Assembly (NCBI RefSeq): GCF_000685355.1
Contig: NZ_JHET01000010.1
Coordinates: 372,001-436,000 of the forward strand
Origin: Microbacterium sp. CH12i
Lineage (GTDB): Bacteria; Actinomycetota; Actinomycetes; Actinomycetales; Microbacteriaceae
Direction: 5' to 3'
DNA: 64,000 nt
Shown: positions 8,467 through 15,560 of the stretch, piece after piece
Position numbering within the stretch: position 1 is the first letter of the stretch
Layout: the number at the start of each line of letters is the position of its first letter
Program-made: the position numbers and the translations under genes
The notes under the pieces: model-generated
Told to the model about the DNA's origin: nothing
Databases searched by the model: none
The model's input: only the letters and a program-made list of their open reading frames with translations

Positions 8467-9342
8467 ATGGATGCTCGACCCCTGACCGAACCCGTCGACC
8501 AGCGCGCGGCCAAGAAGTTCGAACGGGCGAACCGACCGCCGGTAGACGTCGGGAAGATCTTCGTCTTTGTGTTGATCGGGATCATCGGAGCATTCATCCT
8601 CTCGATCTTCGGTTTCATGACCGTCCTCTCCCTGGGGAGCGGGCAAGCAATCTCCCCCGGGATGCTCCTGTTCGTGGCAATCCTCGTCGCCATGATCGTC
8701 TTCGTTGTGAGTCGCCTCGCGAAGAATCGAGTGGGGCCAACCGACCGCTACCGTCTCAGCCAGTTCGCCGGTGCGAATGGCATGACCTATCTGAACTCGA
8801 TCCCCGACCCGCCGCTGCCTGGCATGATCTTCCGCATCGGCAGGGCGCGCACGTCTTCTGAAGTCGTACGCGGCGCGCGCCCGCGTTTCGTCGAGTTCGG
8901 TAACTATCGCTTCACCACCGGCTACGGAGAAGACGCGACGACGCGCCGATGGGGCTATGTCGCCATCAAGCTTGATGTGCCGCTTCCGCACATCGTGCTG
9001 GACGCCACCGGCAACAACTCCGCCTTCAGCTCAAACCTTCCGGCAACGTTCGATAGGTCGCAGAAGCTGTCGCTAGAGGGCGACTTCGATCGGTACTTCA
9101 CGCTCTACTGCCCGCAGGGATACGAGCGTGACGCGCTGTACCTGTTCACGCCCGACATCATGGCGCACTTCATCAACAACGCCACACTGGACGTCGAGAT
9201 CGTCGACGAGTGGCTGTTCCTCTACACCCGGGACAGGATGACCACGCCGGATGCCGCAACCTGGGCGCGCCTGTTCGGCACTGTCGATGCGCTGATGGCC
9301 AAACTGGATCAGTGGGCTCGATGGCATGACGATCACCGCTGA
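8467..9342 (+). CDS. Membrane protein, first of a paralogous pair
   Basis: A 291-residue protein with an N-terminal motif D-A-R-P-L-T-E-P-V, two hydrophobic segments at about residues 30-55 and 62-80, and a soluble C-terminal domain containing L-P-G-M-I-F, P-R-F-V-E-F-G-N-Y, W-G-Y-V-A-I-K-L-D-V-P-L-P and Y-F-T-L-Y-C-P. The next gene (9370-10515) has the same plan and motifs, so the two arose by tandem duplication. The family is not known to me. ATG 8467 is chosen because translation upstream of it would run into the divergent operon's start region. Confidence 0.75.
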   Translation: MDARPLTEPVDQRAAKKFERANRPPVDVGKIFVFVLIGIIGAFILSIFGFMTVLSLGSGQAISPGMLLFVAILVAMIVFVVSRLAKNRVGPTDRYRLSQFAGANGMTYLNSIPDPPLPGMIFRIGRARTSSEVVRGARPRFVEFGNYRFTTGYGEDATTRRWGYVAIKLDVPLPHIVLDATGNNSAFSSNLPATFDRSQKLSLEGDFDRYFTLYCPQGYERDALYLFTPDIMAHFINNATLDVEIVDEWLFLYTRDRMTTPDAATWARLFGTVDALMAKLDQWARWHDDHR

Positions 9343-9369
9343 TCGACCATCGGCGGCTAGCGTGGATGC

Positions 9370-10515
9370 GTGAGTATGTCACCTCCCGGCCCGCACCCGA
9401 TCTCTTTCGATGCCCGGCCGCTGACCGAACCGGTCAATCCACAGGCCGTGAGCGCGTTCGTCCGCGAGATGCGGGCACGCGGCAACGGCGGCACGAATGT
9501 CGGCGCGATCATCGCGATCGTTGTCGTGATCGTCCTGCTGGCAGTGATGCTTCCCGTACTGGGACTCGCAGCCGTGACCGGATTCCGCAGCGGTACACCC
9601 ATCCTCGGTTTATTGTTCGTGCTGATTTTCCTCGCGGCAATCGCCTTCGGGATCGCGCTCTTCTTCGGCAACCGTCACGCACGGATCAAGCGCTTCCGCC
9701 TCAGCAGGTTCGCGACGGCGAACGGTATGACCTACGAAGATGAGGTGAAAAACCCACCTCTGCCGGGCATGATTTTCAGCCTTGGCAACTCTCGCAAGTC
9801 GGGCGAGCTTGTCCGCGGACACTCCCCCAGGTTCGTGGAGTTCGGTAACTACCAGTACACGGTCAAGTCGGGCAAGAACTCGACGACGTATCACTGGGGC
9901 TACGTCGCGGTGAAGCTCGACGTGCCGCTGCCGAACATCGTTCTCGACGCACTCGGTAACAACGGCTTCGGCTCGAACCTCCCGGCATCCTTCCGTAAAG
10001 AACAGCAGCTCTCGCTCGAGGGCGACTTCGACAAGTACTTCACGCTGTACTGCCCAGAGGGCTACGAGCAGGACGCTCTCTACCTGTTCACGCCCGACAT
10101 CATGGCGCGCTTCATCGACAACGCTGCCCAGCTCGACGTAGAGATCGTGGATGACTGGCTGTTCCTGTACACGAAGCGCGCGGCGTCAACGCTGGATCCG
10201 GCCACCTGGGCGTGGTTGTTCACCGTCGTCGGTGCGCTCATCACTAAGTTCGACCAGTGGGCCCGCTGGCGCGACGACCGTCTTCTCGAAGAGCAGGGTC
10301 GTGCACACGCTCAGGCGTTCGCGGCGACTCCGGCAATGGGGCAAGCGCAGCCGGGGGCGCCGTCGCTTCCCTTCGCTCCACCGGCGGGGATGCTCAGCCC
10401 GCCGCCCGGCGTTGCGCGTGAGGGCCGGCGTCTGAAGCGCAGCACGCGCTGGCTACCGATCCTATTGGTCGTGCTCTTTGGCTTCGGCTGGTTCTGGCTG
10501 CGAATTCTGAGCTGA
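9370..10515 (+). CDS. Membrane protein, second of a paralogous pair
   Basis: A 381-residue paralogue of the preceding protein, 27 bases downstream of it. It shares D-A-R-P-L-T-E-P-V, two N-terminal membrane segments, and the motifs L-P-G-M-I-F-S-L-G, P-R-F-V-E-F-G-N-Y, W-G-Y-V-A-V-K-L-D-V-P-L-P, L-E-G-D-F-D-K-Y-F-T-L-Y-C-P and D-A-L-Y-L-F-T-P-D-I-M-A. It differs by a C-terminal extension of about 80 residues: a Pro/Ala/Gly-rich linker and a third hydrophobic segment ending the protein. Starts at GTG 9370 or ATG 9376. Function unknown; probably acts at the membrane with its paralogue. Confidence 0.75.
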   Translation: MSMSPPGPHPISFDARPLTEPVNPQAVSAFVREMRARGNGGTNVGAIIAIVVVIVLLAVMLPVLGLAAVTGFRSGTPILGLLFVLIFLAAIAFGIALFFGNRHARIKRFRLSRFATANGMTYEDEVKNPPLPGMIFSLGNSRKSGELVRGHSPRFVEFGNYQYTVKSGKNSTTYHWGYVAVKLDVPLPNIVLDALGNNGFGSNLPASFRKEQQLSLEGDFDKYFTLYCPEGYEQDALYLFTPDIMARFIDNAAQLDVEIVDDWLFLYTKRAASTLDPATWAWLFTVVGALITKFDQWARWRDDRLLEEQGRAHAQAFAATPAMGQAQPGAPSLPFAPPAGMLSPPPGVAREGRRLKRSTRWLPILLVVLFGFGWFWLRILS

Positions 10516-10527
10516 CCGGCAGAGGCC

Positions 10528-11175
10528 TCAGGGGTGTTGGGAGGTGGGCGCTGTCCAGGTGACGGGTGCGCTTTGGTACAGGTTCTCGGGATCTGCCCAC
10601 ACGTCAAGGGACGTGGTGTTGTTGTAGAGCAGCCCGACAACCTGCTGGCCCTCGGCAGCCAGCCCGATGATGCAGTACATCTTGGTATTTGAGCCGTCGT
10701 ATGGCGGGATCTCCGCTCCACACCCACCGGATGCGGCATCCAATGGTGACTGGACATACGCGCCGGGAGTCCCGTCGGCGAGCATCGGATAAAGCGGCAC
10801 TTGCGGGATGCCCCGTGTGACGTCACCGTCGACGTGCTGTTCGACGAAGATCACGTACGGCGTGTACTGGGCGAACTCTTCAGGATTGATCACGGTCTCG
10901 GCCATGAACGACGAGTCGTGCTCGACCACATCGAGCACCGTGAATCCGTTCAGTACGTCACCAGCGTCGGTTGCGATCGGCAGCCAGGCCACATCACGGA
11001 AGCTCAGTGCCGTACCAGCGGGAGTCGCCGCACCGATCGAGCTCATGTCGATGAGGTCGTAGTCGTAGCTGGGGGGCTCTGGCGTCTTGTCCGCATCCGG
11101 TTGAGGGGCGGCGCATCCCGCAAGAGCGAGCACGCCGATGACCGCACTGGTTGCGACAACGCGAGAGAGTTGCAT
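10528..11175 (-). CDS. Putative secreted lipoprotein
   Basis: A 215-residue protein with a lipoprotein signal peptide: short basic start, hydrophobic core and lipobox L-A-G-C with the acylated Cys at residue 21. The mature part begins with a Pro/Asp-rich linker and then an about 170-residue beta-rich domain with several Tyr and two late Cys (G-G-C-G near 150 and M-Y-C near 168) that could form a disulfide. No catalytic motif is visible. It would be tethered to the outer face of the membrane. It is convergent with the membrane paralogue at 9370 with only 12 bases between. Confidence 0.75.
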   Translation of the reverse strand: MQLSRVVATSAVIGVLALAGCAAPQPDADKTPEPPSYDYDLIDMSSIGAATPAGTALSFRDVAWLPIATDAGDVLNGFTVLDVVEHDSSFMAETVINPEEFAQYTPYVIFVEQHVDGDVTRGIPQVPLYPMLADGTPGAYVQSPLDAASGGCGAEIPPYDGSNTKMYCIIGLAAEGQQVVGLLYNNTTSLDVWADPENLYQSAPVTWTAPTSQHP

Positions 11176-11254
11176 GCCGCAATCCTATTCAGCCTCCAGG
11201 CCTATTCAGGCACCTAGTGCCTTGCGTACCTCCGGCAGCACCTCGCTGGCGCGG

Positions 11255-11884
11255 TCATGGTCCAACATCCGCAAGTTGCTTGGCGAGGAACTCCTGCATG
11301 TCATCGCGCACTCGGCCGTCGATGCCATGCCCGAGCCCCGGATACCGCCGGTCGGTCGGCGTGGTGTGCGTCGGCACCCACGCGTCGGTGCGTTCGACGG
11401 CTGCGGGATGGATAACGCGGTCCTCGGCGCCGCGGCCCACGAACATCGCCGGGCGCGACTCGCGCAGCACAGCATCCCCCGATTGCTCGCCTGACTGCAC
11501 AAACCCGCCGAGCACGACGGGCGCCAGTACCCGCGCGGGGTGGGTGCGCAAGAGCTGCGAGGCCATGAGCCCGCCCTGCGAGAAGCCGATCGGCACGATT
11601 CGTGCACTCGACGGCAGCGCGGCATCCGCCCACGACCAGATAGCCTCCGTTGCCTCGTCGAGAGCGGTCTGATCGGGGTGGCCCGGCGTGACGATGCGGA
11701 ACCAGGCGTGCGAGCCAGGAGCGACTTCGATCGGTGCGCGCAGCGACGCCCACGGCATCCCTTCGGGAAGAGCGGATGCCAGGGCGGTGAGGTCACGCTC
11801 GTTCGAGCCGTATCCGTGCAAGAAGACGGCGACCGTCTCTGCTGTCGGCGACCAGTTCGGTGAGGTGAGAGCGTGGAGAGTCAT
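11255..11884 (-). CDS. Alpha/beta-hydrolase carboxylesterase (MhqD-like)
   Basis: A 209-residue esterase of the phospholipase/carboxylesterase family. H-G-Y-G-S-N-E-R-D near residue 23 forms the oxyanion region. The nucleophile elbow is G-F-S-Q-G-G (Ser102), and Asp155 (A-E-D-R-V) and His186 (L-G-H-G) complete the triad. Its start overlaps the stop of the ring-cleavage dioxygenase-like gene by 4 bases. In Bacillus the same pair, MhqD plus MhqO, protects against quinones and diamide; I infer a similar role here, with no regulator gene alongside. Confidence 0.8.
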   Translation of the reverse strand: MTLHALTSPNWSPTAETVAVFLHGYGSNERDLTALASALPEGMPWASLRAPIEVAPGSHAWFRIVTPGHPDQTALDEATEAIWSWADAALPSSARIVPIGFSQGGLMASQLLRTHPARVLAPVVLGGFVQSGEQSGDAVLRESRPAMFVGRGAEDRVIHPAAVERTDAWVPTHTTPTDRRYPGLGHGIDGRVRDDMQEFLAKQLADVGP

Positions 11885-12813
11885 CGCGCCAGCACCTCGT
11901 CAACGTTGGCGCCGGGAAGGGCGATGGTGACCTGGGTGTTCCAGGGGTCAGCGACTGTGATCGCACGGCCGTCGTCGGCGAAGGAGAAGCCTCGTTCGCG
12001 GAGTCGGGATGCCAGGGCGTCAAGGTCTTCGCGGCCAGGGACGGTAATCGCGACGTCGCCGAGGCCGAGCTGCGCGGCCCGGGGGCCGGCGCCGGCGCTG
12101 TTCCAGACGTTCATCGCAACGTGGTGGTGGTAGCCGCCAGCCGAGGCGAACAACGCACCGGGGTAGCTGGCAACAGTGGTCTCGAAGCCCAGGGCGTCGA
12201 CGTAGAACGCGCGGGCGGTGGGTATATCTCCGACCTGCAGATGCACGTGTCCGACGGTGCCAGCCTGTCTCGCGACCGTGTCGACCGTGTTCTGGTCGAG
12301 GTGCTGCTGCAGGTAGGCGTTGGGGTCGAGGCGCAGCGTCGACATCTGCAGCTCGCCGTTCACGTACTGCCACTCATCCCGGGCACGGTCGACGTAGAGC
12401 TCGACGCCATTGCCCTCGGGGTCGGTGAAGTAGAACGCTTCGCTGACGAGGTGGTCGCTGGATCCGGTGAAGTGTCCGCGCGGGTCCTGCGCTGCGCGCA
12501 GCACAGTGGCGGCGAGCGCCGGGGCGTCGTCGAAGAGGAACGCGGTGTGAAATAGCCCGGCGTGGCGTGGATCGACCGCCGGAAGGTTCGGCGTCGACAC
12601 GAGACGCACCATCGGAGTCGTGCCGCGGCCGAGCACGCGGTGCACCTCGGTGCCGCGGCTGCGCTCCTCGATCGGCTCGAGGGCGAGGGCGTTCGCGTAA
12701 TACGACGACATGGTCTCGATGTCGCCGACGCGGAGGGTGACGGCATCCATCGCGGTCTGCGTGTTGAGCGTGCGCTCGTCGATGGGAGCGGCCGCGGTGT
12801 CGGTGGCATTCAT
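11881..12813 (-). CDS. Two-domain VOC dioxygenase (MhqO/CatE-like)
   Basis: A 310-residue protein made of two vicinal-oxygen-chelate modules. Residues about 20-140 include V-T-L-R-V-G-D-I-E and H-T-A-F-L; residues about 165-300 include V-G-H-V-H-L-Q-V-G-D-I, H-H-H-V-A-M-N-V-W and D-P-W-N-T-Q. The paired His/Glu sites are those of ring-cleaving extradiol enzymes and glyoxalases. Start ATG 12813 has a strong ribosome site (AGAGGAGAA on the coding strand) a few bases upstream; longer in-frame starts lie in the intergenic region. It is the first gene of a two-gene operon with the esterase. Confidence 0.82.
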   Translation of the reverse strand: MNATDTAAAPIDERTLNTQTAMDAVTLRVGDIETMSSYYANALALEPIEERSRGTEVHRVLGRGTTPMVRLVSTPNLPAVDPRHAGLFHTAFLFDDAPALAATVLRAAQDPRGHFTGSSDHLVSEAFYFTDPEGNGVELYVDRARDEWQYVNGELQMSTLRLDPNAYLQQHLDQNTVDTVARQAGTVGHVHLQVGDIPTARAFYVDALGFETTVASYPGALFASAGGYHHHVAMNVWNSAGAGPRAAQLGLGDVAITVPGREDLDALASRLRERGFSFADDGRAITVADPWNTQVTIALPGANVDEVLAR

Positions 12814-12829
12814 GGTTTCTCCTCTGCGG

Positions 12830-12851
12830 AAGTACTTACTTGCAGGTGCAA
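12830..12851. promoter_or_regulatory. Palindromic sites in the dioxygenase promoter
   Basis: AAGTACTT (12830-12837) is a perfect palindrome, and TTGCAGGTGCAA (12840-12851) has perfect 5-bp arms. They lie 17-38 bases upstream of the dioxygenase start, where a MarR/HxlR-type repressor of a quinone or electrophile response would bind. The regulator is not encoded in this window as far as I can see. Confidence 0.4.
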
Positions 12852-12906
12852 CCAAGTGTGCCGCGGGTCTATTCCCAACCCTCACAGAGCGACGACGGTA
12901 AGTGCT

Positions 12907-12917
12907 AGCATTATGCT
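12907..12917. promoter_or_regulatory. Probable autoregulatory operator of toxin-antitoxin pair
   Basis: AGCATTATGCT is an 11-base inverted repeat (AGCA-TTA-TGCT), placed just before the AGGAGG ribosome site and ATG 12933 of the antitoxin. Short palindromes at this position are the usual binding sites of FitA/VapB antitoxins, which repress their own operon. Confidence 0.45.
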
Positions 12918-12932
12918 GGCAGGAGGTGCCCA

Positions 12933-13316
12933 ATGGCAGCAGTGACGATTCGCAATCTTGCCGACGAGGTGGTCGCCGCGCTGAAAGAGCGCGCTCGACG
13001 CAACGCCCGATCAATGGAAGCGGAGGTGCGTGATGTGCTTACTCGGCTTGCCGATGGCGAGGAACTCCGTAGCGGCCTGGAAGATCAACTGGCGCGACAG
13101 GTGAACGCGCGGCGTTTCTCGGTTCCGGCCAGCGAGGTCATGGCACGCATCGCTGCGAACCCGCCTACCGAAGAGGAACGACGGACCGCACGGGTATGGG
13201 CCGAAGAGCTCGACACATACCGCGGCGAGGCGTCCGAAGAAGCCCTGAGGGATCCGTGGGAACGGGCGGACGAGTTGCTCGACGCGGCGCGGCGACGTCA
13301 GGCGAGCCGGAAGTGA
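12933..13316 (+). CDS. FitA/VapB-type ribbon-helix-helix antitoxin
   Basis: A 127-residue antitoxin. Residues 1-45 (A-A-V-T-I-R-N-L-A-D-E-V-V-A-A-L-K-E-R-A) are a FitA-like ribbon-helix-helix DNA-binding domain; R-S-M-E-A-E-V-R-D-V-L follows the family pattern. The C-terminal 75 residues are acidic and Trp-containing and would wrap the toxin active site. It is longer than most FitA proteins (about 80), so the tail is unusual. A perfect AGGAGG precedes the ATG by 6 bases. The stop overlaps the toxin start (GTGA), so the pair is translated in a coupled way. Confidence 0.85.
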   Translation: MAAVTIRNLADEVVAALKERARRNARSMEAEVRDVLTRLADGEELRSGLEDQLARQVNARRFSVPASEVMARIAANPPTEEERRTARVWAEELDTYRGEASEEALRDPWERADELLDAARRRQASRK

Positions 13317-13708
13317 TCTTGCTCGACACGAACGTGCTGATCAATATCGACGATGTTCTGCTGCCGCATGAGAGCCTGGGCCTCAGCATCATCGGGCTCG
13401 CTGAGCTTCAGTTCGGCATCGAGTTCGCCAGAGATCAACGCGAGCGCCGCCGCCGCATCACGCAGCTTGCACGCATTGATGCGCTTCTCGCGACTCCGTG
13501 GTTGCCCTACGACCACGCCGCCGCTGCGAGCTACGGGCGTCTCGCCGCGATCGTCGCGAAGACCCGGCCCGCACATGCGCGTAGCAAGGACATCATGCTC
13601 GCCGGGCATGCCCACTCGCTCGGCGCGAGCCTCGTGACATTGAACTCGAAAGACTTCGAGCTTGTCGCCGACGAGGTCGAGATCTTGATTCCCGAACTGC
13701 GCGCCTGA
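13313..13708 (+). CDS. PIN-domain toxin (VapC/FitB type)
   Basis: A 131-residue ribonuclease toxin. The PIN-domain acidic residues are visible: Asp5 in L-L-D-T-N-V-L, Glu31 in G-L-A-E-L-Q, Asp93 in R-S-K-D-I-M-L-A-G-H-A and Asp114 in N-S-K-D-F. It should cleave tRNA or rRNA when released from the antitoxin encoded directly upstream. GTG 13313 is chosen because it gives the expected N-terminus and a 4-base overlap with the antitoxin stop. The pair has no GGATGC/GCATCC hexamers, unlike most of the window, consistent with transfer. Confidence 0.87.
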   Translation: MILLDTNVLINIDDVLLPHESLGLSIIGLAELQFGIEFARDQRERRRRITQLARIDALLATPWLPYDHAAAASYGRLAAIVAKTRPAHARSKDIMLAGHAHSLGASLVTLNSKDFELVADEVEILIPELRA

Positions 13709-13718
13709 GCACCACGTC

Positions 13719-15146
13719 TCAGCTGCGGGCAGCCCACCATTCGCGGAGGCGCTGCTCGACAGCATCCGGCCCGAGCACGCCCTCGTCAAGCCGCAGATCA
13801 AGCAGGAACTTGTAGGCCTCGCCCACCTCGCGTCCCGGCTTAATGTCGAGGATCTGCTGGATCTGATTGCCGTCGAGCTCTGGGCGCATGGCGTCGAGCT
13901 CTTCCTGCTCGCGCAGGTCGGCGATGCGCTTCTCAATGTCGTCGTATGCCCCAGACAGGCGCGACGCCTTGCGCCGGTTACGCGTGGTGACGTCGGCGCG
14001 AGTGAGGATGTGCAGCCGCTCGAGCAGGTCGCCGGCATCGCGCACGTAGCGTCGCACGGCGGCATCGGTCCACGCGCCCTCGGCATAGCCGAAGAAGCGC
14101 AGGTGCAGCTCGATGAGAGTGGCAACAGCATCCGTCGTGGCGGTGTCGAAACGCAGCGCGCTCATGCGCTTGCGTGCCATTCGCGAGCCGACGACGTCGT
14201 GGTGGTGGAAGGTGACAGCGCCACCGCCTTCGAGCTTTCGCGTGCGCGGCTTGCCGATGTCATGAAGCAGAGCGGCAAGGCGCAGTGGCACATCGGGGGC
14301 GGCACCCGGGCTTCGGACGTGCTCGAGTTCGATCGCCTGGGTGAGCACGGTGAGCGAGTGCTCGTAAACATCCTTGTGGTGATGGTGCTCGTCGACCTCG
14401 AGGCGCAGAGCGCTGACCTCGGGCAGGAACTCCTCGATCAACCCGGTGTCAACGAGCACGCGGATGCCGCGCACCGGGTCATCGGTCTGCATGAGCCGGA
14501 CGAGCTCTGACTGAATGCGCTCCGGGCTCACGATCTTCAACGTGTCGCGCAGGCGCGTGATCGCCGCGCTCGTCTCAGCCTCGATCGTGAAACTGAGTTG
14601 CGCGCTGAAACGGGCGGCACGCAGCATCCGCAGCGGGTCGTCACCGAAACTCACGTTCGGGTCGGTCGGTGTGCGCAGGATGCCGGCGACGAGGTCTTCG
14701 ACCCCACCCGTCGGGTCAACGAGCTTGATTTCAGGGATTTTCAGCGCCATCGCGTTCACCCGGAAGTCGCGGCGCACGAGGTCACCGTCGATCGTGTCGC
14801 CGAACTCGACGGTGGGCTTGCGCGTCACGCCGTCGTAGCTGTCCGCGCGGTAGGTCGTGATCTCGACCTGCTCACCCCGAATGCGTGCACCAATGGTGCC
14901 GAAGGCGCGGCCGATGTCCCACTGTGCGGTGGAAATCGGCGTGACGATCTTGAGGATGTCGTCGGGCGAGGCATTCGTCGTGAAGTCGAGGTCATTCACT
15001 TCGCGGGCAAGCAACGCGTCACGCACTGGTCCCCCGACTACAGCGAGTTCGAACCCCGCGGCCTGGAACGCATTCGCGAGCGCCGAAACAACGGGTCCTT
15101 CTGCGAGAGTGCGCAGGCGTGCGAGGCCCTCGGCCATATTGAGCAT
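13719..15146 (-). CDS. CCA tRNA nucleotidyltransferase / polyA polymerase family
   Basis: A 475-residue class II nucleotidyltransferase that builds or repairs tRNA 3'-CCA ends. Seen in order: G-G-P-V-R-D-A-L-L near residue 38 and D-L-D-F-T-T (metal-binding acidic pair); R-R-D-F-R-V-N-A-M-A; D-P-L-R-M-L-R-A-A-R-F; and an HD domain with L-L-H-D-I-G-K-P-R. This is the Rv3907c (pcnA) position in the conserved origin region. ATG 15146 is used because the in-frame upstream part lacks family sequence. The Nudix gene that follows divergently in Mycobacterium is missing; a small HTH gene and an AIPR gene lie there instead. Confidence 0.92.
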   Translation of the reverse strand: MLNMAEGLARLRTLAEGPVVSALANAFQAAGFELAVVGGPVRDALLAREVNDLDFTTNASPDDILKIVTPISTAQWDIGRAFGTIGARIRGEQVEITTYRADSYDGVTRKPTVEFGDTIDGDLVRRDFRVNAMALKIPEIKLVDPTGGVEDLVAGILRTPTDPNVSFGDDPLRMLRAARFSAQLSFTIEAETSAAITRLRDTLKIVSPERIQSELVRLMQTDDPVRGIRVLVDTGLIEEFLPEVSALRLEVDEHHHHKDVYEHSLTVLTQAIELEHVRSPGAAPDVPLRLAALLHDIGKPRTRKLEGGGAVTFHHHDVVGSRMARKRMSALRFDTATTDAVATLIELHLRFFGYAEGAWTDAAVRRYVRDAGDLLERLHILTRADVTTRNRRKASRLSGAYDDIEKRIADLREQEELDAMRPELDGNQIQQILDIKPGREVGEAYKFLLDLRLDEGVLGPDAVEQRLREWWAARS

Positions 15147-15197
15147 GGGTTCCAGCGTACCGGGGCGCGTGCTTTCCCACGGCGACGGGGGGCAGGA

Positions 15198-15493
15198 ATG
15201 AACCTCGGCCAGAAGCCGAAGCTTTCCAGGAGCCACGTTGCCTATATCCATACCCTCCACGCTGAAGGGTATGGATCAAGCACATCGCTGGGGCGGTTAA
15301 GGTCTACAGCAAGAAGCACGGCAAGGAAATGCCGATCAGTTCGACGACGGTTCAGAAGGTTCTGAGCGGTCGCTACGACATGACGGTCGACGAGTGGCAG
15401 GCAACCAAGGACAAATCCCGGCAGGATAAGGTCGCGGACGCGATGAGGCGGATCAAGCAGATCGATCGAGAGAGGAAGGCTACTGATATCTGA
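15198..15493 (+). CDS. Small HTH protein, frame broken by an apparent 1-base slip
   Basis: As it stands the frame from ATG 15198 reads through an H-V-A-Y-I-H-T-L-H-A-E-G-Y-G stretch and then breaks at 15273-15274. Restoring one G to that GG gives a 98-residue protein continuing I-K-H-I-A-G-A-V-K-V-Y-S and M-P-I-S-S-T-T-V-Q-K-V-L-S-G-R-Y. The order L-H-A-E-G-Y-G-I-K-x-I-A ... S-S-T-T-V-Q-K-V-L-S-G-R is that of helix-turn-helix domains of resolvase- or phage-type regulators. The C-terminal third is charged and helical. It faces the AIPR gene across a terminator-like hairpin and may regulate it. The alternative is a decayed remnant with a true frameshift. Confidence 0.5.
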
Positions 15494-15509
15494 GCTTTGA
15501 AAGAACGGC

Positions 15510-15551
15510 GAAGACCGGGGGCTGTTAATTGAGGGTCGATCCCCGGCCTTC
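15510..15551. terminator. Bidirectional terminator-like hairpin
   Basis: Arms 15510-15520 (GAAGACCGGGG) and 15541-15551 (CCCCGGCCTTC) pair at 10 of 11 positions. The hairpin lies between the convergent HTH and AIPR genes, so it can end transcription from both sides. Confidence 0.55.
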
Positions 15552-15560
15552 TTCGTGCCC

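Noticed and set aside
11206-11275. Possible C-terminal extension of the esterase in another frame (M-L-D-H-D-R-A-S-E-V-L-P-E-V-R-K-A-L-G-A)
   Set aside because: Joining it needs a two-base addition or one-base loss, unlike the simple run errors elsewhere, and the esterase already has a complete triad and normal length.
15246-15276. 11-bp perfect inverted repeat ATCCATACCCT / AGGGTATGGAT with a 9-base loop
   Set aside because: It lies inside the restored HTH gene (encoding Y-I-H-T-L-H-A-E-G-Y-G) and would be changed by the missing G; no reason to call it an operator.
14598-15365. Long plus-strand frame opposite the CCA transferase gene
   Set aside because: It is antisense to a clear conserved gene; only its last part coincides with the small HTH gene, which has its own start at 15198.
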